From: an uncultured Muribaculaceae bacterium
GTDB lineage: Bacteria; Bacteroidota; Bacteroidia; Bacteroidales; Muribaculaceae
Length of the DNA stretch: 16,797 bases
Assembly (NCBI GenBank): GCA_910587355.1
Contig: CAJUKF010000054.1
Span: 1-16,797 of the forward strand
Direction of reading: 5' to 3'
Position numbers and translations under genes: made by a program. Position 1 is the first letter of the stretch. Every line of letters starts with the position of its first letter. The notes under the pieces are model-generated. The model worked only from the letters and a program-made list of their open reading frames with translations, did no database searches and was not told the origin of the DNA. Of this stretch, positions 1 through 6,041 are shown piece after piece.

Positions 1-71
1 GGAGTGAGGTGCTTTTAGTGGCCAAACTTTCGCACTTCGTTTTTTAATTTAGGGTCCGCCCGGGAGAGGAC

Positions 72-89
72 ATAAAAAATGCCCCCGGT
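72..89 (-). terminator. 3' arm and U-tract ending the small RNA
   Basis: Minus-strand ACCGGGGGCAT (89-79) is followed by a T-run (about 79-74). Its only good partner is the loop segment 142-152, 52 bases upstream, so this would be a pseudoknot-type terminator rather than a simple hairpin. Confidence 0.5.
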
Positions 90-221
90 CTGTCATTAGA
101 CGTCTCACTTTCTAAAAACACAAGCATTCTCTACGAAGCCAACCGGGGGCATTATGCCTTTCCGGCTTCGCAGAGAATGCTGTTTTTACGTCCTTCCGGA
201 CGCGTGTTTTATAAGTGAGAC
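72..221 (-). ncRNA. Structured small RNA with own promoter and terminator
   Basis: Read on the minus strand, the RNA would start at about 221, just after a promoter at 226-255. It folds into a long hairpin: 213-221 pairs with 102-110 and 204-210 with 115-121. A small side hairpin (188-203) has a GGAA loop. Then 164-180 pairs with 124-140 over 17 positions. The single deviation in that helix is a G-U wobble in the minus-strand RNA but a C-A mismatch in a plus-strand RNA, which favours the minus strand. The apical loop holds ATGCCCCCGGT (152-142), which is complementary to ACCGGGGGCAT (89-79) at the 3' end, followed by a T-run. That 11-bp pairing would make a pseudoknot or an alternative terminator. 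No family was recognised. It could instead be only the leader of the divergent operon. Confidence 0.6.
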
Positions 222-225
222 ATTG

Positions 226-255
226 CAAAATTAGTAAAATTCACTCAGATGACAA
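226..255 (-). promoter_or_regulatory. Bacteroides-type promoter for the small RNA
   Basis: On the minus strand TTG (255-253), a 19-base spacer, then TAATTTTG (233-226), an exact TAnnTTTG -7 box. The predicted start falls at about 221, the first base of the long helix. The -33 box lies inside the first codons of the HTH gene on the other strand. Confidence 0.6.
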
Positions 256-491
256 TATTCGAAGTTCTTAATTTCAACCGTGAACTGCTTGAGAAACTTC
301 GCCGAGTTGGCGTAAGGCTCGAGGATGCCGCTTACATCAATCTTTTTGTCGAGTTCAACAATATGATTGACTCAGGCGATAAGGTATCGTATGCCGTTGT
401 TGTCCTTGCAGAAAGATACAATATAAGCGAGCGCAAAGTTTACAGCCTTATAAGGCATTTCCGGACTGACTGCAGCTCTGGTGCAGTCTGA
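249..491 (+). CDS. Small HTH protein, Mor-like
   Basis: An 80-residue protein whose C-terminal half (about residues 46-72, LAERYNISERKVYSLIRHF) looks like a helix-turn-helix. It resembles the DNA-binding end of Mor/C activators of Mu-like phages, and sigma-70 region 4 more distantly. The N-terminal half is helical, without a recognisable dimerisation domain, and the protein is shorter than Mu Mor (about 129 residues). It lies 69 bases upstream of the adenine methylase on the same strand, so the two probably share a transcript. No clear TAnnTTTG box was found on the plus strand upstream, where the divergent small RNA is encoded. Its role is inferred: activation of late genes or control of the methylase. 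The fold is fairly likely, the exact function is not known. Confidence 0.8.
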   Translation: MTIFEVLNFNRELLEKLRRVGVRLEDAAYINLFVEFNNMIDSGDKVSYAVVVLAERYNISERKVYSLIRHFRTDCSSGAV

Positions 492-560
492 TGAGCGGGC
501 ACCATGACTGATGACAATGCTCCCGGCACTACCTTTGCACTGTTTTTAACTTTCACAAAA

Positions 561-1433
561 ATGTCAAATTCCAGCAACTCTAATAAGCTGTATCTTTCCG
601 CACCCCTTCCGTTCGTAGGCCAAAAGCGAAATTTCGCCAAAGACTTTATCGAGATAATCAGACAATATCCGTCCGACACTGTTTTTGTCGACCTTTTCGG
701 TGGTTCCGGCTTGCTGTCTCATATCACCAGGCATTTTCATCCGCAGTCCCGAGTTGTCTACAACGACTTTGATAATTATCGACACCGCTTAGACAATATC
801 AATCGCACCAATCGCCTTCTCGAACTTATACGGCCTATTGCAACGCAATTTGAACGAAAGAAACAAATAACAGGCAATGCAAGGGAGCAAATCTTCGCAT
901 TGCTCGAGCAGGAGGAAAAGGAAACCGGCTACCTCGATTTCATCACATTATCATCCTCTCTGATGTTCTCCATGAAGTACAGGCTGTCCATTGACGAGAT
1001 GCGTAAAGAAGCACTTTATAACAATGTTCGCAAGTGCGGATATGAGCCGTGCCCGGATTATCTTGACGGACTGGAGATTGTTTCATGCGACTATCGCAAA
1101 CTCTTCGACAGATTCAAAGACACACCAGATGTTGTGTTTCTGGTTGACCCTCCCTATCTGTCAACCGATGTCAGCACTTATCGCATGTATTGGAGGCTTT
1201 CCGACTATCTCGATGTCCTTTCGGTGTTGCCGGGGCATGATTTCATCTATTTTACTTCCGGGAAATCATGTATTGTTGAACTGTGTGAGTGGATGGGCCG
1301 CAATCCTGGGCTTGGCAATCCGTTTGCGCGTTGCAGGAGGAAGGAATTCGACGCACACATGAATTACAACGCCGGCTACAAGGACATAATGCTCTATACA
1401 CAACCTCGCACTACTCTCCATAATGCCTCATAA
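561..1433 (+). CDS. DNA adenine methyltransferase, D12 class
   Basis: Transfers a methyl group from S-adenosylmethionine to N6 of adenine in double-stranded DNA. Counting from the ATG at 561 (290 residues), motif I (FVDLFGGSG, 42-50) binds the cofactor and an acidic NDFD segment sits at 68-71. Motif IV, DPPY, lies at 196-199 and is the catalytic motif. Motif I preceding DPPY is the alpha-type (Dam-like) order. The frame is open upstream to an ATG at 504, but those 19 residues look unlike a methylase N-terminus, and the leader before 561 is AT-rich, so 561 is preferred. Phage methylases of this kind commonly protect phage DNA from host restriction or alter regulatory sites; the target sequence cannot be read here. 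It follows the HTH gene and converges on the phage operon. Confidence 0.9.
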   Translation: MSNSSNSNKLYLSAPLPFVGQKRNFAKDFIEIIRQYPSDTVFVDLFGGSGLLSHITRHFHPQSRVVYNDFDNYRHRLDNINRTNRLLELIRPIATQFERKKQITGNAREQIFALLEQEEKETGYLDFITLSSSLMFSMKYRLSIDEMRKEALYNNVRKCGYEPCPDYLDGLEIVSCDYRKLFDRFKDTPDVVFLVDPPYLSTDVSTYRMYWRLSDYLDVLSVLPGHDFIYFTSGKSCIVELCEWMGRNPGLGNPFARCRRKEFDAHMNYNAGYKDIMLYTQPRTTLHNAS

Positions 1434-1451
1434 GCCTGCTATATGACCCTC

Positions 1452-1482
1452 TATTTGGTATCAAATATAGGTATCAAATATA
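1452..1482 (+). repeat. 13-bp tandem repeat with an inverted repeat
   Basis: GGTATCAAATATA occurs twice head to tail (1457-1469 and 1470-1482). The first copy also forms an inverted repeat TATTTG-GTAT-CAAATA (1452-1467). It lies 56-86 bases upstream of the -7 box of the barrel-protein gene, a possible regulator-binding site. Confidence 0.5.
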
Positions 1483-1514
1483 GGCAATCAATCTTCGATT
1501 TTCCTCAATTCCTG

Positions 1515-1545
1515 GCTGACGAATCTCGGATTATTGTTATCTTTG
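1515..1545 (+). promoter_or_regulatory. Promoter of the barrel-protein gene
   Basis: TATCTTTG at 1538-1545 matches the Bacteroides -7 box exactly. At the expected -33 distance there is only CTG (1516-1518), so the upstream box is weak. A start at about 1551 would give a leader of about 38 bases. Confidence 0.5.
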
Positions 1546-1588
1546 TGCGGATAAGAAATATAGACACCATTAAATAATATAAAATCCC

Positions 1589-2101
1589 ATGAGAAATATC
1601 GCAGTATTTTTATGCCTTCTTGCATTTTCCCTATCAGTCACAGCCACCGATTGGTTTCCATTCAGTGATGTAAACCACAAGTGGAACCTTTCTCTTAACG
1701 GCGGATATTCACCCTCCGGCCGAGTTCCTTTATATGGGCTCGGCGTTACAGTGCGAGGATTCCATCTTACTATAGGAGGCCTTGGTTCAACACATGAACA
1801 TGATGTCAATGTCGAAACGTGGAATGAAAAAGCTTCTTTCACATTGCAGGCAGGCTATCAGATACCTGTTGTAAGTTCATTTCGTATTATTCCGGTGATT
1901 GGTGTCATAGGCATCGGGGAAGCTCACACTGACGGTTGGGATTGGACGGTTGACAATGGTCAGGTAAACAATAAGGTTTCTTCAGTGATAAAATATAAAT
2001 TCGATTATGGAGCCCATATGGTTTTCAAGCATCGCAAACTAATTATTAATTTAGGAGCCACCCGTTATACTCTGCTTGGTGGGCTTGGCCTCGAATTCTG
2101 A
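1589..2101 (+). CDS. Secreted small outer-membrane beta-barrel-like protein
   Basis: A 170-residue protein with a clear signal peptide: MRNIAVFLCLLAFSLSVTA, probably cleaved near residue 19-20. The rest alternates polar and hydrophobic residues in short strands separated by glycine-rich turns (WNLSLNGGYSP, LYGLGVTVRGFHLTIGG, FTLQAGYQIP, RIIPVIGVIGIGEAH, KLIINLGATRYTLLGGLGLEF). It ends in phenylalanine, the usual last residue of outer-membrane barrels. The size suits an eight-stranded barrel. It has its own promoter and a strong terminator 30 bases after the stop, so it is an independent unit, the pattern expected of a phage moron gene altering the host surface. No specific family was recognised. 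Barrel architecture is inferred from the pattern, not a domain match. Confidence 0.85.
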   Translation: MRNIAVFLCLLAFSLSVTATDWFPFSDVNHKWNLSLNGGYSPSGRVPLYGLGVTVRGFHLTIGGLGSTHEHDVNVETWNEKASFTLQAGYQIPVVSSFRIIPVIGVIGIGEAHTDGWDWTVDNGQVNNKVSSVIKYKFDYGAHMVFKHRKLIINLGATRYTLLGGLGLEF

Positions 2102-2130
2102 TATTTGAGTTCCTGTTCTCATATTGCAGC

Positions 2131-2170
2131 GAGAGCCGTCACCCGATAAAGGTAACGGCTCTCTGATTTT
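2131..2170 (+). terminator. Rho-independent terminator after the barrel gene
   Basis: GAGAGCCGTCACC (2131-2143) pairs with GGTAACGGCTCTC (2151-2163) with one mismatch and a 7-base loop, followed by TGATTTT. The U-rich tail lies only on the plus-strand side, so it terminates the plus-strand gene rather than the convergent phage operon. Confidence 0.75.
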
Positions 2171-2197
2171 AGCCCGTCATTACGCGTTTATGAAGCT

Positions 2198-2683
2198 TTA
2201 TCGCAAATGCCGGAAAGCGACACACGTATAGGTCTCGATATTCTCGACTATGTCCTCATGGTTGTGGTTGGTCGACGAGCTGTCGATGTCGAACTCCATG
2301 AAAGTCTCGCCCTCCAGTCCGGCAAGCAGCTCGTGAATCCGGTCGAGCAGCCCGAACTGCCGCACGTCGGCATCCTGCGACACCCAGTCGGTGACAACAT
2401 GGAGGTTGACAATCGGCTCTGCACGGTATTCGATTCCCGGCACAATGGCCTTCCATTTGAAGGGAACAAATTCTATGAATACGGCAGGACGCTCCCATGC
2501 CGCCTCCTGCTCGATAAACTCCACGTTGTGGTTCCATAGGTCGATATGCTTTATGGCCCGCTCTTTTTCTACGGAATCAGCATCTGCCATATCCTCTGTC
2601 GCGGCATCGTAATACACACCGTCGACACCTATACATAGAGCCTCCAGTCTCTCTTTAAGTTTTCGGTAAAGTTCCTCTCTCAT
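2198..2683 (-). CDS. Phage tail-terminator-like protein
   Basis: A 161-residue protein, last gene of the minus-strand operon. Features include an N-terminal helix (MREELYRKLKERLEAL), a segment around residues 47-75 (IDLWNHNVEFIEQEAAWERPAVFIEF), a strand VNLHVVTDW (about 93-101), a LLDRIHELLAGLEG helix and a closing ETYTCVAF strand. This strand-helix layout recalls small tail-completion or terminator proteins, and its position right after the gpG-like gene fits. It overlaps the preceding 83-codon gene by ATGA, implying coupled translation. Similar proteins sit in Bacteroides Mu-like prophages at the same place. The function is inferred from context; the gene itself is well supported. Confidence 0.8.
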   Translation of the reverse strand: MREELYRKLKERLEALCIGVDGVYYDAATEDMADADSVEKERAIKHIDLWNHNVEFIEQEAAWERPAVFIEFVPFKWKAIVPGIEYRAEPIVNLHVVTDWVSQDADVRQFGLLDRIHELLAGLEGETFMEFDIDSSSTNHNHEDIVENIETYTCVAFRHLR

Positions 2684-2931
2684 TTCAATTTGTTTTTAGC
2701 CTCAAAGTATAACCTGGTAAGCTTTGATTTGCCTCCCAGACGGAAAACATCCCTTCTCGCAAAGTCGGATATATCCTTGCTCCAATATGGAGAGCATGCC
2801 TCTTCTGAGATTGCCTGAGCAAATTCCCATAAGACATCGGCATTGTGGCGGTTGCGTGTTTTCACTCTTTCTGCAATCCAGTTTTTCCACTCCTTGTATG
2901 AGGTGGGGATTTTTATTGTTATGGTTTTCAT
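2680..2931 (-). CDS. Small phage protein of unknown function
   Basis: An 83-residue, basic and tryptophan-rich protein (MKTITIKIPTSYKEWKNWIAE at its start, then RNRHNADVLWEFAQAISEEAC). It is predicted mostly helical, with no signal peptide, membrane segment or known motif. Both ends overlap neighbours by ATGA: it starts in the stop of the gpG-like gene and ends in the start of the tail-terminator-like gene. This places it inside the morphogenesis block. Function not recognised. Confidence 0.8.
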   Translation of the reverse strand: MKTITIKIPTSYKEWKNWIAERVKTRNRHNADVLWEFAQAISEEACSPYWSKDISDFARRDVFRLGGKSKLTRLYFEAKNKLK

Positions 2932-3491
2932 TTTATATTGAAATCTATACTGTTTACATATTCATTCAGATTGTCCTCGATTATCTCCCGTACCGTTGCC
3001 TCCACTTCCGGCGATGTCCCGATAAATCTGCGCTGAGGTATCCTGATTTTGCTGCCGGCTTTCATGAGCGCCATGGCTTTCCAGAAGTCGGCTTCGTCAC
3101 TGAGCTGCAGCGTCCGTTTGTCATTGCGTCTTGAACCGTCCTTTTTGCGACCGAATGAGCCGGCGGTTGAATAATATTTGTGCCAGAAAAAACGCTTCAT
3201 TCGCTCTGTCACCACTATTTCGCCGCCTTCATTATGAATCGCTGCAGCCGGATGCTCTGAGTAGAACACTATGCTGCTTTCCTTTATTTCGCTGCGCACG
3301 CTCCGTCTGAGCCCTCCCGTCTCCACAAGTATGTGACCGCCGGGCCGCAAAGGGCTTTTTCGTCGCTGCCATGCCTCTGAGAAAAACGCCTGCCGCTCGA
3401 AGTTCTGGTCGAACTCATCGCCTACTCCGACACGTATGTCATTGAGTATGTTGCGGAATACCTCGCGGACTTGTGCGTCTATGTCTGCCAT
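2928..3491 (-). CDS. Phage virion morphogenesis protein, Mu gpG-like
   Basis: A 187-residue protein matching the phage virion morphogenesis / tail completion family (Mu gpG, P2 gpS type). Characteristic pieces are ILVETGGLRRSVRSEI (about 54-69), where a newly made particle protein usually has 'L..TG.L..S', then HPAAAIHNEGG (about 80-90), and the C-terminal KIRIPQRRFIG segment followed by a helix. Family members act in tail completion or head-tail joining. It is directly followed, with overlap, by two more small proteins of the same block. No capsid, portal or terminase gene is near, so this piece of the late region is separated from the rest. The assignment is fairly secure from the motif order. 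Confidence 0.85.
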   Translation of the reverse strand: MADIDAQVREVFRNILNDIRVGVGDEFDQNFERQAFFSEAWQRRKSPLRPGGHILVETGGLRRSVRSEIKESSIVFYSEHPAAAIHNEGGEIVVTERMKRFFWHKYYSTAGSFGRKKDGSRRNDKRTLQLSDEADFWKAMALMKAGSKIRIPQRRFIGTSPEVEATVREIIEDNLNEYVNSIDFNIK

Positions 3492-3494
3492 AAT

Positions 3495-3746
3495 TCATTG
3501 CTTTTCTGTCGGCTCGTCAGGCAGGAAATCAAACAGGCTCGGCATGTCGGACGCCACGACCGGGCTTTCGTTCCCTGCTGTGGCGTTCATTATATTGTAG
3601 AAAGTCCGCTCGCTTATGGCATAAACCGGATATATGTACCGTCGCCATATCTCGCGGTTGCTCAGTCCGCTCCTGGCGTATTGTTCGTATATCCGGTTTA
3701 TGTCGGCCACGCGCTTTCTGTAAGACATGCCGCGATGTTTTGCCAT
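3495..3746 (-). CDS. Small HTH-type phage protein
   Basis: An 83-residue protein. MAKHRGMSYRKRVADINRIYEQY is a basic helix, then SGLSNREIWRRYIYPVYAISERTFYNIMNA (about 26-55) has the shape of a helix-turn-helix with the recognition helix at ISERTFYNIM. The tail is acidic and ends in LFDFLPDEPTEKQ. It begins 7 bases after the zinc-ribbon gene and stops 4 bases before the gpG-like gene, so it sits at the border of middle and morphogenesis genes, where Mu has its mor/C activators. A regulatory role is inferred from this position; no family match is claimed. Confidence 0.8.
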   Translation of the reverse strand: MAKHRGMSYRKRVADINRIYEQYARSGLSNREIWRRYIYPVYAISERTFYNIMNATAGNESPVVASDMPSLFDFLPDEPTEKQ

Positions 3747-3752
3747 TGACTG

Positions 3753-3959
3753 TTACATGATTTTTAGATAGCCTTGCTTAACGGGTCGGTACGGCTTGAT
3801 GTCGACTGTCATCTCGCAGCTCACCACCACACGACCGCTCCCATTACACTGAGGGCACGGTGCAGGATTGCGTTGCGGTGCCTCGGTCTCGAGGATGCCG
3901 GTGCCTTTGCACTCACGGCAGAGGGCTATCTTCGGAGCCCTGCAAATCATTCTTTTCAT
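3753..3959 (-). CDS. Zinc-ribbon mini-protein, DnaJ central-domain type (second copy)
   Basis: A 68-residue protein starting at the ATG at 3959. The frame is open further upstream but would run into the DUF3164 gene, and this start leaves an 11-base gap. It carries two CxxCxGxG repeats (CRECKGTG and CPQCNGSG), the zinc-binding unit of the DnaJ central domain, 15 residues apart. Neither a J domain nor a substrate-binding domain is present. The order cysteine pair, linker, CPxCxGSG, then a hydrophobic strand with an Asp and Pro is shared with the protein at 5825-6040, so the two look like paralogues. It probably binds one zinc ion. The role is unknown; nucleic-acid or protein binding are both possible. 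Confidence 0.8.
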   Translation of the reverse strand: MKRMICRAPKIALCRECKGTGILETEAPQRNPAPCPQCNGSGRVVVSCEMTVDIKPYRPVKQGYLKIM

Positions 3960-3970
3960 AGTCCTGTGTT

Positions 3971-4624
3971 TTAATCGACATCGGTCATGCCCAACGGAAT
4001 ATAACGCCATGCGCCTTTATCGTCCTTGTACTGGGCGCGGATGAACTTCTTGCTGACCGTCGGCTGATACGACTCCTCGATAATCCGTACTCCCTCGAGG
4101 AACTGCTCGTTGCCGCTGTCTTCCGCCATTTTTCTCAGCTGCAGTACCCGGCTGGCCTTGATGTTGCCCTGCCCGTCGCGGCTGAGAAGTCTCAGAACCG
4201 CATTGACAAGCGATTTCGTCGCTTCGTCTTTGGCAAGGCTCTCGATGTAGCTCTTCACCATTGCTATGCCGTCTTCCACTGTATCACGGTATCCGTCGAT
4301 ACAGTTCACCCCGAGTATCACGCGGAGCGTGCTGTCGGAGTTGGTGAAGGTATGGCTGCACTGGCCGTCACGCGCAGCTCCGATTATCTCCGATTTCATC
4401 TTGAGTATTGTGTCGAAGTTGCCGAAGATTTCATCCTTGGCCTTCTTGAGCATCTCGCTCACTTCGCGAAGCCGGGGGATTGTGGCTCCAATCTCTTCGT
4501 CGACCAAAGTCGCGTACTCCTGTCTCTGCTGCTTCCGCTCTTCCTCGCGGCGTTTCTTCTCGCGTTCGGCCCTGAAGGCCTCGAACTCTTTCCGCTCTTC
4601 TGCGGACATCTGTACTTGTTCCAT
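3971..4624 (-). CDS. DUF3164 family phage protein
   Basis: A 217-residue protein typical of the DUF3164 family of Mu-like phages. The N-terminal 40 residues are highly charged and likely coiled coil (RAEREKKRREEERKQQRQ). A long helical stretch follows, then the family's conserved second half: a strand around SDSTLRVILGVNCIDGY, a helix DGIAMVKSYIES, RDGQGNIKASRVLQLRKM (about 152-169), and the closing SKKFIRAQYKDDKGAWRYIPL. In other transposable phages the gene lies in the middle region near gemA, as here: the GemA-like gene is 33 bases upstream. Its biochemical role is not established. Confidence 0.9.
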   Translation of the reverse strand: MEQVQMSAEERKEFEAFRAEREKKRREEERKQQRQEYATLVDEEIGATIPRLREVSEMLKKAKDEIFGNFDTILKMKSEIIGAARDGQCSHTFTNSDSTLRVILGVNCIDGYRDTVEDGIAMVKSYIESLAKDEATKSLVNAVLRLLSRDGQGNIKASRVLQLRKMAEDSGNEQFLEGVRIIEESYQPTVSKKFIRAQYKDDKGAWRYIPLGMTDVD

Positions 4625-4657
4625 AATTATGATTTTAAAAGGTGAATTGTTTCTGTT

Positions 4658-5140
4658 TTAGCTTGTCATGCCGTTGGGGGCAAAGCTCACAAGATACGTC
4701 ACGAGCTGCTTCCGGTTCTCCGGAGCCTGTGCCTCTCCGGCGTTTCGGCGCTGCCACCCCTTGCGCTTTATGGTGCGGAGCCGGGTGGCGAGCTCCATGA
4801 GTTCTTCTATCGACAGCTGCCCGAAGGCTTTGCCGGAAATTCGTGGATGCCGGCAGAAGTCGTTTATCTGCGCCCAGTCGGTGGTGTCTACACCCAATTC
4901 CTGCATCAGCTTGAGTGCGATGCTCCGGCGACGTTTAAGCTCGTCCCGGGTGCCGTTCATGCCTTCGAGGGCCACACAGAGGTCTGTATATTCTTTCCGG
5001 GTCATTTCCTTGAGGGAATCGGTGCGTCCGGCCGTGTACTGCAGTACGAACTGTCGCTTAGCCTCCTCCGCCTCCCCATGGATGATGAGCCTGTGGAAAG
5101 CAGAGTAGAACCGCCCGAAGTTAGTTACTTGCTGTTTCAT
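4658..5140 (-). CDS. GemA/gp16-like phage regulatory protein
   Basis: A 160-residue helical protein. The central part (RRRSIALKLMQELGVDTTDW, then AQINDFCRHPRISGKAFGQL and SIEELMELATRLRTIKRKGW, about residues 70-130) matches the layout of the gp16/GemA family. In Mu, GemA modulates host gyrase-related and cell-division gene expression during replication. The first 60 residues (NFGRFYSAFHRLIIHGEAEEAKRQFV) are of the Bacteroides-phage type and lack the short Mu N-terminus. It stands between two unknown middle genes and the DUF3164 gene, the usual neighbour. Family assignment is moderate; a regulatory role is by analogy only. Confidence 0.8.
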   Translation of the reverse strand: MKQQVTNFGRFYSAFHRLIIHGEAEEAKRQFVLQYTAGRTDSLKEMTRKEYTDLCVALEGMNGTRDELKRRRSIALKLMQELGVDTTDWAQINDFCRHPRISGKAFGQLSIEELMELATRLRTIKRKGWQRRNAGEAQAPENRKQLVTYLVSFAPNGMTS

Positions 5141-5149
5141 AATCAGAAT

Positions 5150-5548
5150 TCAGAATAATGTCAGTTGAACACATGAAGCTGAGTAGAATTGTGCCATAGC
5201 CTGATTTATGTGATGCGAAAATTGCTTTAAGTAATCGGCTCTCAGCAGATTCTTTACTCCGGCTTTAAAAGCAGCTTCCTTTGTCTTGTATGCTACACTG
5301 CGAATAGTGGGCCAACTGCCACCCCCTCCGGTATTTGTTTCATAAGAAGTCGATATGTGATAGCCATCTTCGCCGAGAGCTATATGAATGAGTAACAGAT
5401 AGCCGCCAACAGCACAAACAGGCACTGTTATATGGTCTTCATATACTCCACTGTGATTTGGCATCTGGAGGCGCTTTTCCATTCTCGCAAACTCCTGAAT
5501 AGAAGCTCCGTTGTCTATATCATGGCTCCAACGCATTTTTATTTTCAT
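5150..5548 (-). CDS. Unknown phage middle-region protein
   Basis: Counted from the ATG at 5548, a 132-residue protein beginning MKIKMRWSHDIDNGASIQEF. An ATG at 5605 would add 19 residues and overlap the upstream gene by 10 bases. The AT-rich stretch before 5548 favours the later start, but this is not certain. Alternating segments suggest an alpha/beta fold (ITVPVCAVGGYLLLIHIALGEDGYHISTSYET), followed by GGGGSWPTIRSVAYKTKEAAFKAGVKNLLRA, a shape seen in small nucleic-acid-associated phage proteins. No known domain was recognised. It lies 9 bases upstream of the GemA-like gene in the operon. Confidence 0.75.
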   Translation of the reverse strand: MKIKMRWSHDIDNGASIQEFARMEKRLQMPNHSGVYEDHITVPVCAVGGYLLLIHIALGEDGYHISTSYETNTGGGGSWPTIRSVAYKTKEAAFKAGVKNLLRADYLKQFSHHINQAMAQFYSASCVQLTLF

Positions 5549-5595
5549 ATTACTCCGAATTATTTGTTGTTTATCGAGTTTCTTGCTGTGCCATG

Positions 5596-5820
5596 TTATC
5601 TGCACGTCAGTCTTGCGAGATTGATTTCAATGGCAGCCTGGTATTTCTCGAGCCACATCTGCGCTTCTTCCAGTTTCGTCGTCACCAATGCAGCCTCTCG
5701 GGTATGAGTCAGTTTCTCAGTCATCACACAGGCTTCTGTGATTTTCGCTTCAAGCGCGATACTCATCGATTCAAGTTCTCTGAGCAGTTTAATTTCATCT
5801 TTGATTTCAGCTTTTGCCAT
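5596..5820 (-). CDS. Small coiled-coil protein
   Basis: A 74-residue protein from the ATG at 5820. The upstream ATG at 5850 lies inside the preceding gene, whereas this one leaves a 4-base gap. It is almost entirely helical with heptad-like spacing (EIKDEIKLLRELESMSIALEAKI, then TTKLEEAQMWLEKYQAAIEI), suggesting a coiled coil. It has no membrane segment or metal motif. It sits between the first zinc-ribbon gene and the unknown middle gene. Function not recognised. Confidence 0.75.
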   Translation of the reverse strand: MAKAEIKDEIKLLRELESMSIALEAKITEACVMTEKLTHTREAALVTTKLEEAQMWLEKYQAAIEINLARLTCR

Positions 5821-5824
5821 AATT

Positions 5825-6040
5825 CTATCGTTTATTTGGTCTCCAGTCAATTGTCACGAAAGCTATCACCTCGCCGCTTCCCTCGCAGTCGGGGCACGGA
5901 ACTGTCTCCGGCTCATGCTCTCCGCTGTAGAACCACCCTCTGCCGCCGCAATACGGACAGGATGTCGGACGTGAGAAAAAGCCTTCTTTACAGAGCCGCT
6001 CGCCCGGCTCAAGTATTATTATCTCTTGCTTGTCACTCAT
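5825..6040 (-). CDS. Zinc-ribbon mini-protein, DnaJ central-domain type (first copy)
   Basis: A 71-residue protein with two CxxCxGxG units: CPYCGGRG (about 28-35) and CPDCEGSG (about 49-56). These are the four-cysteine zinc site of the DnaJ central domain. No J domain, helicase or other enzymatic part is attached. The region before the first cysteine pair (IIILEPGERLCKEGFFS) and the tail (VIAFVTIDWRPNKR) are short. It starts 1 base after the stop of the RecA-fold ATPase gene, so the two are likely translated together, and the zinc protein may be a partner or adaptor for that ATPase. That link is inferred from spacing only. Confidence 0.85.
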   Translation of the reverse strand: MSDKQEIIILEPGERLCKEGFFSRPTSCPYCGGRGWFYSGEHEPETVPCPDCEGSGEVIAFVTIDWRPNKR

Positions 6041-6041
6041 G

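Noticed and set aside
1..71. Coding end of another gene at the left edge
   Set aside because: All six frames meet stops within a few codons and nothing recognisable is seen.
72..221. Invertible DNA promoter (phase switch) formed by the inverted repeats
   Set aside because: The three repeat pairs are interlocked rather than nested around one promoter, no invertase gene is present, and the GU wobble and T-run fit an RNA better.
72..221. Integron attC site
   Set aside because: Ends lack the RYYYAAC/GTTRRRY core and no integron integrase is nearby.
504..560. Longer N-terminus for the methylase
   Set aside because: The 19 extra residues do not resemble the family and the sequence before 561 looks like a leader.
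5549..5605. Upstream start for the middle-region protein
   Set aside because: It overlaps the previous gene and the extra residues come from an AT-rich spacer-like stretch; kept only as an alternative.
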